Positions 9,652 to 18,794 of a DNA stretch of 36,957 nt are shown one piece after another (the first letter of the stretch is position 1; the number at the start of each line of letters is the position of its first letter). The translations under genes were made by a program, and so were the position numbers. Below the pieces are notes generated by a model that made no database searches, was not told the origin of the DNA, and worked only from the letters and a program-made list of their open reading frames with translations. The DNA comes from Pseudomonadota bacterium. Lineage in GTDB: Bacteria > Pseudomonadota > Gammaproteobacteria > UBA5335. The stretch lies in assembly GCA_034189865.1 (NCBI GenBank), contig JAXHTV010000024.1, positions 1-36,957 of the forward strand. Reading direction: 5' to 3'.

Positions 9652-9680
9652 AATATAGCAGTGGTGGTTGGTTCCTTCAA
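9652..9680 (-). promoter_or_regulatory. Candidate sigma-70 promoter of rne (extended -10)
   Basis: Read on the minus strand: TTGAAG (9675-9680), a 17-nt spacer, then TATATT (9652-9657) directly preceded by TGC, which makes an extended -10. The -10 matches consensus at 5 of 6 positions, the -35 at 4 of 6. Transcription would start near 9645. Confidence 0.6.
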
Positions 9681-9706
9681 TCGGTGTCAGCCGTCTCCGT
9701 CCCAAC

Positions 9707-10987
9707 TTAATCGTTAGTCGGCGGTTTGCGGCTCCGTGGCGGTGTGATCCGCACCGTCTGGACCGCTCGTCCGTGCGTTTTGAGTATCTCGACTTGGTAG
9801 TCGCCGAGTTTGAGGCTGGTTCCGGCTTCGGGGATAGCTTCCATATACTCCACGATCAATCCGTTGAGTGTCCGCGGGCCGCTGGTCGGCAGGTCCCAAG
9901 CCAGGCCGCGATTAATCGCCCGGATGGTGGCGCCGGCGTTGACGGTGAAACTGCCATCGGGCTCGGGACGAAACTCGGGTGAGGCTGCGGCGGGGTCGGT
10001 TGTGAATTCACCGACGATTTCCTCAAGGATGTCTTCCAGGGCCACCAATCCTTGGATATCGCCGTACTCGTCGACCACAAATCCTACCCGGCGCCGGAGA
10101 CGCTGAAAATTCAGCAGCTGGACGTTCAACGGGGTACCTTCCGGAATAAAATAGCCTTCGCGCGCCATGGCGATGAGCGTCTGTTTGTCCAGTTCGTCGC
10201 GCTTCAGCTTGCTCAGCAATCGCCGCAGGTGAATGACACCAATTAGGTTATCAATGCTGTCTTCATAGATAGGTACGCGAGTGTGTTGACTGTTGATGAT
10301 GGCGTCCAGAACGTCCTTCCAGTCTTCGTTCAGATCGATACCCACAATCTCGTTGCGCGGAATCATGATGTCTTCGACGGTCGCTTTTTGCAGGTCGAGG
10401 ATGCTTAAAAGCATGCGTTGGTGCCGTTTCGGGATCATGGCGCCGGCTTCCAAGACCACCGTGCGCAGCTCTTCCGCGCTTAGGGCTTGATATTCCGCCG
10501 TCTCGACTTTGATCCTCATCAGTCTAAGGAATCCGCTGGCCAGCAAGTTGACGGACCAGACAATGGGATAAGTAATGCGCAGCAGCGGCCAGTACACGCG
10601 AGCCGCAGGATAAGCCAGTCGTTCGGGATACAGGGCGGCGACTGTTTTGGGGCCGACTTCCGCGAAAATGAGGATCACCAGCGTCAATAGCAGACCCGCC
10701 GCAAACAGTGAGTACTCACCCCACAACCGCAGAGCGATGATGGTTGTCAGCATGCTGGCGGCGATGTTGACCAGGTTGTTGCCAATGAGTATCAAGCCGA
10801 TGATGCGGTCTGGTCGTTGCAGTAGCCGTTCCGCTACGATTGCGCCTCGGCGCCCGGCTTTGGCGTGATGCCGCATCCGGTAACGATTGACGGTCATCAG
10901 ACCGGTTTCTGAGCTGGAGAAAAGCGCCGACAAGACGATCATCAAAATCAGCAGGGCGAACAACAGCCCTAATGGCACATCATCCAA
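9707..10987 (-). CDS. corB: CNNM/CBS-domain transporter of the HlyC/CorC family (CorB-like, YfjD)
   Basis: Inner-membrane protein of 426 residues. N-terminal CNNM (DUF21) domain with four hydrophobic segments in about residues 5-150, including SALFSSSETGLMTVNRYRM and GNNLVNIAASM; a pair of CBS domains follows (IMIPRNEIVGIDL ... TRVPIYED ... GFVVDEYGDIQGLVALEDILEEIVGE); the CorC_HlyC domain is at the C terminus (EPDGSFTVNAGATI). Members are linked to magnesium and cobalt resistance or export; recent work on CNNM/CorC proteins supports magnesium transport. It is downstream of the CorE-like gene with a 45-nt gap, the same pair and order as yfjD-ypjD beside ffh in E. coli. No clear terminator separates it from the rne promoter, so read-through into rne is possible. 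Confidence 0.88.
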   Translation of the reverse strand: MDDVPLGLLFALLILMIVLSALFSSSETGLMTVNRYRMRHHAKAGRRGAIVAERLLQRPDRIIGLILIGNNLVNIAASMLTTIIALRLWGEYSLFAAGLLLTLVILIFAEVGPKTVAALYPERLAYPAARVYWPLLRITYPIVWSVNLLASGFLRLMRIKVETAEYQALSAEELRTVVLEAGAMIPKRHQRMLLSILDLQKATVEDIMIPRNEIVGIDLNEDWKDVLDAIINSQHTRVPIYEDSIDNLIGVIHLRRLLSKLKRDELDKQTLIAMAREGYFIPEGTPLNVQLLNFQRLRRRVGFVVDEYGDIQGLVALEDILEEIVGEFTTDPAAASPEFRPEPDGSFTVNAGATIRAINRGLAWDLPTSGPRTLNGLIVEYMEAIPEAGTSLKLGDYQVEILKTHGRAVQTVRITPPRSRKPPTND

Positions 10988-11032
10988 GAGGATTCCTTCC
11001 GTTCCGGTTATGACTGCACGAGGCCCAAGGTG

Positions 11033-11851
11033 TTAACCCCACTGGCGCCCCAGGATTAACTCCAATACGAATTTGCTGCCAAAGTAGGCAAGGGTGAGGG
11101 CCGCTCCCCCGCTTACGGTCCATCTTACGGCGGTGCGGCCTCGCCAGCCGTACCGCCAGTGGCCCCAGAGCAGGACGCCGAAGATCATCCAGGCGATAAA
11201 TGAAAGCGTGGTCTTGTGTACCAAGTGCTGGGAAAACAAATCATCAATGAACAGCAGGCCGCTTACCAGTGCCAGACTGAGCAAAAAGAATCCCAGTACC
11301 AACATTTGGAACAAGAGTTCCTCCATGGTTTCCAAGGGGGGGAGGGCGCGTACAAATCCCCCCGTTTTGTGGCGATGAAGTAAACGGTTTTGTATCGCCA
11401 GCAGCATCGATTGGGCAACGGCGAGCAACAGGAGGCTATAGGCCAGAATTGACAGCACGATATGGGCATCAAGTTGCCAATTGTTGTGCGAGGGACGCGA
11501 CATGTTGGCCGGGACGGCCACATTGACGATGAGCGCAATGGCCGCAATGGGTAGAATGATAATGCCCAGATTATCGACCGGGCGGCGAAAGCTGGCCAGC
11601 AGGTATAATAAGACGATCTGCCAATTGATCAGTGACGCCGCGCTGATGACGTTGAGGCGGGACTCATCCAGAGGGAACGTGGTCCACCGCAGGATCAGCG
11701 TGTGGCATACGATGCCGATGACGACCAACAATCGCCCCGTATGCGGCCAAGTGGCAAATGAGAATTTTGAGGGGCTCGCGTTGGTGATGAACCAAATCGC
11801 GGCCATGACGTAAGCGGCACTTCCGACCAACGTCGTCAGAAATACAGTCAT
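11033..11851 (-). CDS. ypjD: CcsA/HemX-type membrane protein (YpjD/CorE-like)
   Basis: 272 residues with eight or so hydrophobic segments, belonging to the cytochrome c assembly (CcsA/CcmC/HemX) superfamily. Family-type features are the central NNWQLDAHIVLSILAYSLLLLA segment with its histidine and the late LVHKTTLSFIAWMIFGVLLWG segment, also with a histidine. In enterics ypjD (corE) lies next to ffh and yfjD and has been tied to cobalt and magnesium resistance; a role in haem or cytochrome handling is the family-wide alternative. It heads the minus-strand pair with corB and is divergent from ffh. The exact function is not certain. Confidence 0.83.
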   Translation of the reverse strand: MTVFLTTLVGSAAYVMAAIWFITNASPSKFSFATWPHTGRLLVVIGIVCHTLILRWTTFPLDESRLNVISAASLINWQIVLLYLLASFRRPVDNLGIIILPIAAIALIVNVAVPANMSRPSHNNWQLDAHIVLSILAYSLLLLAVAQSMLLAIQNRLLHRHKTGGFVRALPPLETMEELLFQMLVLGFFLLSLALVSGLLFIDDLFSQHLVHKTTLSFIAWMIFGVLLWGHWRYGWRGRTAVRWTVSGGAALTLAYFGSKFVLELILGRQWG

Positions 11852-12044
11852 AGAAATTGGATGCCTGGATGACGAGTTAGCATCATCTCACATGTGAGAT
11901 CGCGGTTGAAGCCGAGGCTGAATTGCAGCGATGGCTTTTCTATAAGTGACGTTTTTCCGATGATAGTTTAATTTGGACAGCTTGGCACAAACCCATTGAG
12001 CCGGATGAGAGCATTCCGATTTCCCTACCGCATGGCACAGAACG
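11852..12044. promoter_or_regulatory. Divergent control region between ypjD and ffh, with a perfect 16-bp palindrome
   Basis: This 193-nt region must carry promoters for both directions. It holds a perfect 16-bp palindrome at 11885-11900 (ATCTCACATGTGAGAT), about 35 nt before the ypjD start, which looks like an operator. Toward ffh there are AT-rich stretches (TATAAG near 11940, TTTAAT near 11967) but no convincing -35 and -10 pair. The regulator is unknown; the spacing is wrong for a CRP site. Confidence 0.5.
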
Positions 12045-13397
12045 ATGTTTGACAACCTGACAGAGCGGTTGAACCGCACGATTCTTAATCTCCGTGGCAA
12101 AGGCCGCCTCAGCGAAGAGAATATTCAGGAGGCCATTAAAGAAGTTCGTATGGCTCTCTTGGAGGCCGACGTGGCCCTGCCCGTTGTCCGGGATTTTGTG
12201 GATCACGTACGCCAACGCGCCATCGGGCAGGAAGTGACCACCAGCCTCACGCCGGGCCAGGTTTTTGTTCGCATCGTCCAAGAAGAGTTGGTCAAAGTGC
12301 TCGGCGGTGAAACCGTTGAGATCAATCTGCGGACGCAACCACCGGCGGTGATTATGCTCGCTGGTCTGCAGGGGGCCGGGAAGACCACAACTGCGGCCAA
12401 GCTGGCCAAATACCTTAAGGAGCGGCTACGCAAGCGGGTATTGCTCGCCAGTTGTGACATTTATCGCCCTGCGGCCATTCAGCAACTCGAAACATTGGCG
12501 GGGCAAGTTGGCGCCGAATTTTTCCCCAGTGAGACCACCGAAGATCCGGCCGATATCGCGCGTAGAGCGTTGGAGCACGCACGGCGGAAGTTTCTCGATG
12601 TGGTGATCGTTGACACAGCCGGTCGTTTGCACATCGATGAAGCCATGATGGACGAGGCCAAGCGCGTCCATGCTGCCGTCAATCCCATCGAGACGTTGTT
12701 TGTCGTCGACAGCATGACGGGCCAGGACGCGGCCAATACCGCGAAGGCATTCGATGAAGCCTTGCCCCTGACCGGTGTTGTGCTGACAAAAATCGATGGT
12801 GATGCACGAGGCGGTGCCGCGCTTTCGATTCGGCAAATCACCGGCAAGCCCATCAAGCTCATGGGGATTGGTGAGAAGACCGATGCGTTGGAGCCGTTCC
12901 ATCCGGATCGCCTGGCATCCCGAATTCTCGGTATGGGTGACGTGCTGACGCTGGTCGAGGAAGTCGAGCGGACAGCAGATAAGGAAAAGGCCGACAAGCT
13001 GGCGCGCAAGCTGCAGAAAGGTAAAGGCTTGACGCTCTCGGACTATCGCGATCAATTGAATCAGATGATGAATTTGGGGGGGGTCAAAGGCATCATGGAG
13101 AAGCTTCCGGGTGCGATGCAGATGCCGGAAGCCGCCAAAAGCCAGGTGGGTGACCGCGACATTCGACGAATGATCGCCATCATCAATTCCATGACCGCGC
13201 TGGAACGACGTCGGCCGGAGATTATCAAGGCGTCCCGTAAGCGGCGAATCGCGAACGGTTCCGGTACACAGTTGTCGGATGTCAACCGGTTGCTGAAGCA
13301 GTTCTCCCAGACCCAGAAAATGATGAAACGCTTTAGCAAGGGTGGTATGGCGAAGCTGATGCGGGGCGGTCGTTTGCCGCCTGGGATGGGATTTTAG
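12045..13397 (+). CDS. ffh: Signal recognition particle protein Ffh
   Basis: GTPase of the bacterial SRP; binds 4.5S RNA and signal sequences of inner-membrane proteins and delivers ribosomes to FtsY. 450 residues, the family length. The N domain opens MFDNLTERLNRTILNLRGKG, almost as in E. coli. The G domain has the P-loop GLQGAGKTT (about residues 107-115), VDTAGRLH at about 189-196 and TKIDGDARGG at about 248-257. The methionine-rich M domain follows, with INSMT, SRKRRIANGSGT (RNA-binding loop) and QKMMKRFSKGGMAKLM. Followed by the S16 operon in the usual order. Confidence 0.97.
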   Translation: MFDNLTERLNRTILNLRGKGRLSEENIQEAIKEVRMALLEADVALPVVRDFVDHVRQRAIGQEVTTSLTPGQVFVRIVQEELVKVLGGETVEINLRTQPPAVIMLAGLQGAGKTTTAAKLAKYLKERLRKRVLLASCDIYRPAAIQQLETLAGQVGAEFFPSETTEDPADIARRALEHARRKFLDVVIVDTAGRLHIDEAMMDEAKRVHAAVNPIETLFVVDSMTGQDAANTAKAFDEALPLTGVVLTKIDGDARGGAALSIRQITGKPIKLMGIGEKTDALEPFHPDRLASRILGMGDVLTLVEEVERTADKEKADKLARKLQKGKGLTLSDYRDQLNQMMNLGGVKGIMEKLPGAMQMPEAAKSQVGDRDIRRMIAIINSMTALERRRPEIIKASRKRRIANGSGTQLSDVNRLLKQFSQTQKMMKRFSKGGMAKLMRGGRLPPGMGF

Positions 13398-13473
13398 CCT
13401 CAATAATGCGCTTAAGTACGCTCGCTCGTCGCGCTGCCGCAGCCGCTGTTTAGCTCAGCCGACTCAAAAGCGG

Positions 13474-13509
13474 TTTCCTTGTGACGGAAGATCCCTTAGA
13501 ATAGCGCGT
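13474..13509 (+). promoter_or_regulatory. Candidate promoter of the rpsP operon
   Basis: TAGAAT at 13497-13502 fits a -10 box, 60 nt or so before the S16 start; the hexamer 17 nt upstream (13474-13479, TTTCCT) is a poor -35. The 170 nt between ffh and rpsP hold no clear terminator, so part of the expression may come from ffh read-through. Confidence 0.35.
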
Positions 13510-13568
13510 TTTCATCGCCGGGTTGTCTGTCTTGGCGCGGAATTTTCCGAGAGGGAATAGAAACTTAC

Positions 13569-13808
13569 ATGGTCACCATTCGCTTATCTCGCGGGGGCGC
13601 AAAGAAGCGGCCCTTTTATCACATTGTGGTTGCTGATAGTCGATGCCCCCGTGACGGGCGTTACATCGAGCGTCTTGGTTTCTTTAATCCCCAGGCATCT
13701 GGTGAGGAAGAGTCCCTGCGTTTGGATAAGGACCGCATCGATTATTGGTTGAGTCAAGGTGCTCAGGCGAGCGAGCGTGTCGCCAAGCTGCTGAAGAAGG
13801 CAAGCTGA
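13569..13808 (+). CDS. rpsP: 30S ribosomal protein S16
   Basis: 79 residues, [25 protein letters not shown] at the start, then [13 protein letters not shown] and VAKLLKKAS, all standard for bacterial S16, an early-assembly protein of the small subunit. AGAGGGA lies about 12 nt before the ATG. First gene of the rpsP-rimM-trmD-rplS operon; rimM begins 11 nt after the stop. Confidence 0.97.
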   Translation: MVTIRLSRGGAKKRPFYHIVVADSRCPRDGRYIERLGFFNPQASGEEESLRLDKDRIDYWLSQGAQASERVAKLLKKAS

Positions 13809-13819
13809 TTTAGCCGATA

Positions 13820-14377
13820 GTGGTTTCGAGCACGTTAGAGCGCCGTGTGGTGGATCGGGCTGTGCCCCAGGTCGATCCGGATCGGCTGATCGTAATGGGC
13901 AGAATCACCGGTTTGTTTGGCGTCCGGGGTTGGGTCAAAGTCTATTCCCACACGCGTCCGCCCGAGGGCCTGTTTGATCATTCGCAGTGGCAAGTCCGGC
14001 GTGGTTCGGAGTGGCTCCAATTTAAGTTGGATTCGGCCCAGGTCCATGGCAAGGCATTCATTGCCAAGCTGGAAGGTGTGGACTCGCGAGATGCGGCGGC
14101 CGACTTGACGGGTTCGGATATCGCTGTACCCCGATCTGCGTTACCGCCGTCTGATGACAGCGGCTATTTTTGGGCGGATCTGGTGGGATGCCGGGTCGCC
14201 ACGGTCGACGGCGTCGAACTCGGTGAGGTTTCCAATATGATGGAAACCGGTGCCAACGATGTGATGATTGTGCACGGGGCGCGAGAGCGGTTAATTCCTT
14301 TTGTGCGACCGGATGTGATCAAAGACGTGGATTTGGCACGCGGTGTGATCACGGTGGATTGGGATCCGGAGTTTTGA
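13820..14377 (+). CDS. rimM: 16S rRNA processing protein RimM
   Basis: Assembly factor that binds S19 and the 16S 3' domain head during maturation of the 30S subunit. 185 residues from the GTG at 13820. The N-terminal RimM domain reads [20 protein letters not shown]; the C-terminal PRC-barrel domain contains [16 protein letters not shown] and RLIPFV, ending in DWDPEF. The start is not secure: the first 25 residues are not conserved, and a GTG slightly downstream or the ATG before GRITG are possible alternatives. It lies in its standard operon, and a strong palindrome separates it from trmD. Confidence 0.93.
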   Translation: MVSSTLERRVVDRAVPQVDPDRLIVMGRITGLFGVRGWVKVYSHTRPPEGLFDHSQWQVRRGSEWLQFKLDSAQVHGKAFIAKLEGVDSRDAAADLTGSDIAVPRSALPPSDDSGYFWADLVGCRVATVDGVELGEVSNMMETGANDVMIVHGARERLIPFVRPDVIKDVDLARGVITVDWDPEF

Positions 14378-14380
14378 GGT

Positions 14381-14398
14381 TGGCCGCGATCGCGGCCA
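14381..14398 (+). other. Perfect 18-bp palindrome between rimM and trmD
   Basis: The sequence TGGCCGCGATCGCGGCCA starts 3 nt after the rimM stop and ends 13 nt before the trmD ATG. In mRNA it folds into a GC-only stem that nearly touches the weak trmD ribosome-binding region (AAAG). There is no T run, so it is not a terminator by itself. In E. coli, RimM and TrmD are made far less than S16 and L19 from the same mRNA; this hairpin could contribute to that here. Confidence 0.7.
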
Positions 14399-14411
14399 GC
14401 AAGATTTAAAG

Positions 14412-15191
14412 ATGCAATTCGACGTCGTGACGCTGTTTCCGGAGATGGTAGACACAATCTCGCGGATGGGTGTTGTGGGTCGAGCGGTGTCCGACGGCTT
14501 GATTGGCGTGCGGTGTTGGAATCCCCGGGACTACACCCAGGACCTGCACCGGACCGTGGATGATCGTCCCTACGGTGGCGGCCCAGGGATGGTTTTAAAG
14601 GTCGAGCCGCTCAGGGCTGCTATAGACGCCGCGGTATTACAAGCGCCCGAGGGCAGCCCGGTGATTTATTTAAGCCCTCAGGGTGACCGACTCACGCAAG
14701 AGATGGCCGAAGAGTTGGCCGCACTTCCAGGGTTGGTTTTGATCGCCGGGCGTTACGAAGGGATCGATCAGCGAGTTATTGATTCGATGGTCGATCGAGA
14801 AGTCTCCGTTGGTGACTACGTCCTTAGTGGTGGTGAGTTGCCGGCGATGGTGGTCGTGGATTCGGTTGCCCGCTTGATACCCGGTGTACTGGGCGATACG
14901 GAATCTGCGAAGCGGGATTCTTTCTCAGAAGGGTTGTTGGATTTTCCACACTATACGCGGCCGGACGTACTTGATGTTGGAGCCGTTCCGGACGTATTGC
15001 TGAGTGGAGACCATGCCCGAATTGAACGTTGGCGATTGAAGCAGGCGCTTGGTCGGACTTGGTTGAGACGGCCGGATTTGCTGCAATCGATCCAGCTGGA
15101 TGCGCAACAGCGGATGCTGCTGGATGAGTTTGTTACAGAGTTCGAACAGAATCAGTGCCGAGATGGCAATGAAGGAAATGGCGATGACTGA
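14412..15191 (+). CDS. trmD: tRNA (guanine-N1-)-methyltransferase TrmD
   Basis: Methylates G37 next to the anticodon with SAM to prevent +1 frameshifting; a homodimeric trefoil-knot (SPOUT) enzyme. 259 residues. Family motifs: DVVTLFPEM at the start, [22 protein letters not shown], the knot region [27 protein letters not shown] and [24 protein letters not shown], where the Asp of GDYVLSGGE lies near the methyl-transfer site. The ribosome-binding site is weak, preceded by a strong palindrome. The end overlaps the L19 start by 8 nt. Confidence 0.96.
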   Translation: MQFDVVTLFPEMVDTISRMGVVGRAVSDGLIGVRCWNPRDYTQDLHRTVDDRPYGGGPGMVLKVEPLRAAIDAAVLQAPEGSPVIYLSPQGDRLTQEMAEELAALPGLVLIAGRYEGIDQRVIDSMVDREVSVGDYVLSGGELPAMVVVDSVARLIPGVLGDTESAKRDSFSEGLLDFPHYTRPDVLDVGAVPDVLLSGDHARIERWRLKQALGRTWLRRPDLLQSIQLDAQQRMLLDEFVTEFEQNQCRDGNEGNGDD

Positions 15192-15546
15192 CATTATCCG
15201 TGAAATTGAAGCCGAGCAGATGCAACGTGAGGTGCCCGAATTCGGGCCCGGCGATACGGTGGTCGTGCAGGTTAAGGTGAAGGAAGGTGAACGTGAACGT
15301 CTCCAAGCCTTCGAAGGCGTTGTGATTGCCAAGCGTAACCGGGGATTGAACTCCTCGTTCACCGTGCGCAAGGTGGCGCATGGCGAAGGGGTGGAGCGGG
15401 TATTTCAGACCTACAGTCCGGCTATCGAAGGCGTTGAAGTTAAGCGCCGAGGTGATGTGCGTCGCGCCAAGCTTTACTACCTTCGCGAGCGGCAGGGTAA
15501 GGCGGCTCGTATTAAAGAGAAGCTCTCGACGAAGTCGAACGGCTAA
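15184..15546 (+). CDS. rplS: 50S ribosomal protein L19
   Basis: 120 residues from the ATG at 15184 ([13 protein letters not shown]), which aligns with the known L19 start and has AAGGAA upstream; earlier in-frame ATGs lie inside trmD. The conserved core is [44 protein letters not shown] and [21 protein letters not shown]19 sits at the 30S-50S interface. Last gene of the operon, 28 nt before a hairpin terminator. Confidence 0.97.
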   Translation: MTDIIREIEAEQMQREVPEFGPGDTVVVQVKVKEGERERLQAFEGVVIAKRNRGLNSSFTVRKVAHGEGVERVFQTYSPAIEGVEVKRRGDVRRAKLYYLRERQGKAARIKEKLSTKSNG

Positions 15547-15574
15547 CGACCTTTCCTTTTTCGGTCTGTTATGC

Positions 15575-15610
15575 GCGAGCCCACAGATTTTCTGTGGGCT
15601 CGCTTCGTTT
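15575..15610 (+). terminator. Rho-independent terminator after rplS
   Basis: Perfect 13-bp stem (arms 15575-15587 and 15591-15603) with a TTT loop, followed by TTCGTTT. It closes the S16-L19 operon. Confidence 0.85.
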
Positions 15611-15753
15611 ATGGGGGCGGGAATGTTTTTCCGACGGTGGATAGTTCCGATCGGCGGCCGATCTATGCAACACTCCATGGTCAAAGTCGTCACTACACGG
15701 CTTTGGAATAGCCGACGAGTGCAGTCGCAGCACGACGAAAAAGGTGAGATCGA

Positions 15754-17589
15754 ATGGCGAAACGTAGCGGTGGGCTGATGCGATACGTGGGCAAGATCAT
15801 GAACGTGATCGATACCGTGCGCCGGATGCTTGTTAATCTGGTGTTTCTCGGCATATTGGTGTTTGTGTTGCTCACCCTACGAGGCGACATCGGTGTATCC
15901 ATTCCCGACGGCGCTGCCTTGATTGTCTCGCCCATTGGTGAGTTGGTCGAACAGTATGAGGGTGATCCGAGCGAATACGCCTTGCGGTCTTTTGTCGGCG
16001 CGGCTCCTCGCGAAACGCGCGTCCGGGATTTGGTATGGGCAATTGAACAGGCCAAAGACGATGATCGGATCAGGGCGCTGGTGTTGCAGTTTGGCGAGTT
16101 CCACGGCGGACATTTGTCCAAGTTAACTGTCGTGGCGGATGCCATCGAGAAGTTTAAAGTCAGCGGGAAACCCGTTCTCAGCTACGGCGATGCGTACTAT
16201 CAAGACGCCTATTATCTTGCTGCCCATGCCGATGAAGTTCACCTTCACCCGATGGGTATGGTGTTGCTCGAAGGCTATGGCGTATTTGGTAAATACTTTA
16301 AGGATTTGCTCGATAATATTGACGTAAAAGTTAATGTGTTTCGCGTAGGCGAGTTCAAGTCCGCCGTGGAGCCATTCTTGCGCAACGATATGTCAACCGA
16401 GGCCCGCGAAGCGAATGAGGACTGGCTCGGCGATCTGTGGACGGCGTACAAAACCGACGTTGCGACGATGCGTTCGCTCGCTGCGCAGGCGCTGCAGGAC
16501 TACTCCGATGGGTTTGATGCGTTGATTGCGAATCATCAGGGCGATACGGCGTCGTTGGCTCAAAATTATGGTCTGGTGACCCGGATATCCGATCGACCTG
16601 CGTTCCGGGAACGGATGATCGACCTGGTAGGTGAGAATGGTGCGGGCGGTTACGCCCACGTTTTCAGTGAGGATTACCTGTTCGCTCGCCGGAGAGAAGT
16701 GAGTGCCCCCGCGCAGCCGGCGGAGATTGGGGTGGTGGTTGTTGCTGGCGCGATCGTCGATGGCGAGCCCATGCCCGGATCGGTCAGCGGCGATCGGATC
16801 GCTGAACAAATCCGGGAGGCGCGACGCGACGAGACGATTCGCGCCATCGTGTTGCGCGTGGATAGTCCCGGTGGGAGTGCCTTTGCCTCCGAGGTGATTC
16901 GGCGAGAGTTGGCACTCACGCGAGAGGCGGGAAAACCGGTCGTGGTGTCGATGGGCAGCGTCGCTGCTTCCGGCGGTTATTGGATAGCCACCGCTTCGGA
17001 TCAGATTTGGGCATCTCCGGTTACCATCACCGGTTCGATCGGTGTTTTTGGTGTGATCCCGACTTACGAGGGCACGCTGGCAAAACTGGGTATTTACTCC
17101 GACGGCGTGGGGACAACACGACTGGCCGGTGGATTGCGCCTGGATCGAGATCTAGAGCCCCAGTTGGCCCGTTCTATTCAGCAGATGGTGGAAGGAACCT
17201 ACCGCGAGTTTCTAAAGCACATAAGCGATGCGCGCCAGATGACACCGGAGGCCATCGACAAGATCGCGCGTGGCAGAGTGTGGAGTGGTCAGGACGCTGC
17301 GGAGCTGGGTTTGGTGGATGCGATGGGTGAGTTGCCTGACGCGTTGGATGCAGCGGCGGAGTTGGCGGGGCTGGGTGACGACTACACCCATCGCTATATC
17401 GCCCCGGATCGCCAAGTGTATGAAGTGTTGTTCGATCAGATGCGAAGTGGTGTGTTGATCGATGAGATCCGCCGGCTTGCGAAACATATTTTACTTGACG
17501 CCACTCAGGTCACGACCTTGATACCTACCGTGTGGCAACTTGCCGATCCGAAGGGGATCTACGCTTACTGTGACTGTGATCCCGGTTGA
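15754..17589 (+). CDS. sppA: Signal peptide peptidase SppA (long, 67-kDa type)
   Basis: Membrane-anchored serine/lysine protease that degrades cleaved signal peptides on the periplasmic side. 611 residues, the long two-repeat form. One membrane anchor at about 24-42 ([18 protein letters not shown]). The catalytic lysine is Lys202 in EFKSAVEPF of the N-terminal repeat, and the nucleophile Ser406 in [10 protein letters not shown] of the C-terminal repeat; the [10 protein letters not shown] oxyanion-side motif is at 370-379. AAGGTGAG precedes the start. The amidotransferase gene starts 17 nt after the stop, so the two are probably cotranscribed. Confidence 0.95.
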   Translation: MAKRSGGLMRYVGKIMNVIDTVRRMLVNLVFLGILVFVLLTLRGDIGVSIPDGAALIVSPIGELVEQYEGDPSEYALRSFVGAAPRETRVRDLVWAIEQAKDDDRIRALVLQFGEFHGGHLSKLTVVADAIEKFKVSGKPVLSYGDAYYQDAYYLAAHADEVHLHPMGMVLLEGYGVFGKYFKDLLDNIDVKVNVFRVGEFKSAVEPFLRNDMSTEAREANEDWLGDLWTAYKTDVATMRSLAAQALQDYSDGFDALIANHQGDTASLAQNYGLVTRISDRPAFRERMIDLVGENGAGGYAHVFSEDYLFARRREVSAPAQPAEIGVVVVAGAIVDGEPMPGSVSGDRIAEQIREARRDETIRAIVLRVDSPGGSAFASEVIRRELALTREAGKPVVVSMGSVAASGGYWIATASDQIWASPVTITGSIGVFGVIPTYEGTLAKLGIYSDGVGTTRLAGGLRLDRDLEPQLARSIQQMVEGTYREFLKHISDARQMTPEAIDKIARGRVWSGQDAAELGLVDAMGELPDALDAAAELAGLGDDYTHRYIAPDRQVYEVLFDQMRSGVLIDEIRRLAKHILLDATQVTTLIPTVWQLADPKGIYAYCDCDPG

Positions 17590-17606
17590 CTTGCAGAGGA
17601 ACCGGT

Positions 17607-18392
17607 ATGTGTGAGTTGCTCGGTATGAGCGCCAACGTACCAACGGATATCGTATTCAGTTTCAGCGGATTGATTCGTCGCGGGGGTGCTACGGGCCCCC
17701 ACAGCGATGGCTGGGGAATCGCGTTCTACGAAGGTCGGGGCTGCCGAGCGTTTCATGATCCCGTTGCCGGTGCGAATTCCGAAATCGCCGAACTGGTTCG
17801 TCATTATCCCATCAAAAGCCGGACTGTGATTAGTCATATCAGGAAGGCTAATCGAGGTCGGGTGTGTCTGGAAAATACCCATCCTTTTCTGCGGGAGCTA
17901 TGGGGGCGCACATGGTGTTTTGCTCACAATGGCCAGTTATCGGGTATCAAAAAACTGCCGTTGGAGTATTTTCACCCCGTTGGTACAAGCGACAGTGAGT
18001 TCGCATTCTGCTGGTTGCTGGATAGATTACGGCGACGCTTTGGCGCGACACCCCCCAGTCAAGGAAAATTAACCGCCGTGATTCGTGACTGCCTTGTCGA
18101 GCTCAGTGATTATGGGGTATTTAACGTGTTGCTTAGCGACTCACGGCAATTGCTTGTGCATTGCAGTACACGTTTGACATGGATCACCCGCGAAGCGCCC
18201 TTTGGTCGGGCCCGTTTGGTGGATTCGGACATGGCGGTGGATTTTAGCCAGCTTACCTCGCCCGGTGACGTAGTCAGCGTGATCGCCACAGATCCATTGA
18301 CGCACGACGAGCGTTGGACCCCGATGTCGCCCGGCGAGAGCTTGGTTTTTCGGGCGGGACGCCCGCACAAAATTCCTACGACGAGGCCCTAG
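17607..18392 (+). CDS. yafJ: Class II glutamine amidotransferase domain protein (YafJ-like)
   Basis: 261 residues. The start at 17607 is fixed by the chemistry: MCELLG puts Cys2 at the N terminus after Met removal, as needed for the N-terminal nucleophile of class II amidotransferases; GAGGA lies just upstream. Other family features are [26 protein letters not shown] and FAHNGQL (glutamine binding), then [12 protein letters not shown]. There is no fused synthase domain, so the ammonia acceptor is unknown; E. coli YafJ is likewise uncharacterised. It follows sppA closely. After it comes a 400-nt stretch leading to the large c-di-GMP gene. Confidence 0.87.
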   Translation: MCELLGMSANVPTDIVFSFSGLIRRGGATGPHSDGWGIAFYEGRGCRAFHDPVAGANSEIAELVRHYPIKSRTVISHIRKANRGRVCLENTHPFLRELWGRTWCFAHNGQLSGIKKLPLEYFHPVGTSDSEFAFCWLLDRLRRRFGATPPSQGKLTAVIRDCLVELSDYGVFNVLLSDSRQLLVHCSTRLTWITREAPFGRARLVDSDMAVDFSQLTSPGDVVSVIATDPLTHDERWTPMSPGESLVFRAGRPHKIPTTRP

Positions 18393-18455
18393 CGCGGCTG
18401 CCAAGTGCTTCGGTTTCCACTCTCTATAACGACCGGATACGGTTGTCCTTTCACC

Positions 18456-18482
18456 TCAAGTTAAGTTGGGCTATGCCGCTAA
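18456..18482 (+). promoter_or_regulatory. Candidate sigma-28 (FliA) promoter
   Basis: TCAAGTTA (18456-18463), exactly 11 nt, then GCCGCTAA (18475-18482). Against the enteric FliA consensus TAAAGTTT-N11-GCCGATAA this is 6 of 8 and 7 of 8 with the exact spacing. It points toward the GGDEF-EAL gene; transcription would begin near 18490, leaving a leader of about 300 nt. Confidence 0.68.
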
Positions 18483-18499
18483 GATTCCTAGCGGAAAAC

Positions 18500-18781
18500 A
18501 TGCGAACGGACCCTAATCGCAGACTGATTTAATGAGCGTTCAAAGGGCCGGCAAGATGGACGACCCGGAGTTACCGCTGTGTTGGTCGTGGCCGGTTCGC
18601 GTTTTCTCATGACAGTTCGCAGTTTGCCTGATTTTTCGGCCGTTGCGGCGTATAAGCAGAACATAGAATGAGGAAGAACATGAGGTCGACGGATCATCCA
18701 ACGGATCCTTTGGGTTTGCCCGGTCATTCAGAAAAAAATATTCCCACCGCCGAGCCGCGACCGGCTGTTTCGGCCAGTTGA
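18500..18781 (+). other. Chain of four overlapping mini-ORFs in the leader of the GGDEF-EAL gene
   Basis: Four short frames follow each other with overlapping stops and starts: 18500-18532 (10 residues), 18532-18612 (26 residues; TAATG overlap), 18609-18671 (20 residues; ATGA overlap) and 18668-18781 (37 residues; ATGA overlap). The last ends 13 nt before the GTG of the large gene. GCGGAA lies before the first ATG, and AGGAAG precedes the internal ATG at 18680 in the last. No similarity to known peptides was recognised. They could relay ribosomes to the poorly marked GTG, or be chance. The rest of the 400-nt region (18393-18794) holds only the sigma-28-like promoter. Confidence 0.35.
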
Positions 18782-18794
18782 GCGTGTTGCGACC

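Noticed and set aside
13440-13475. TTTAGCTCAGCCGAC stretch resembling a tRNA D-arm
   Set aside because: No anticodon arm, T-arm or acceptor stem can be fitted around it.
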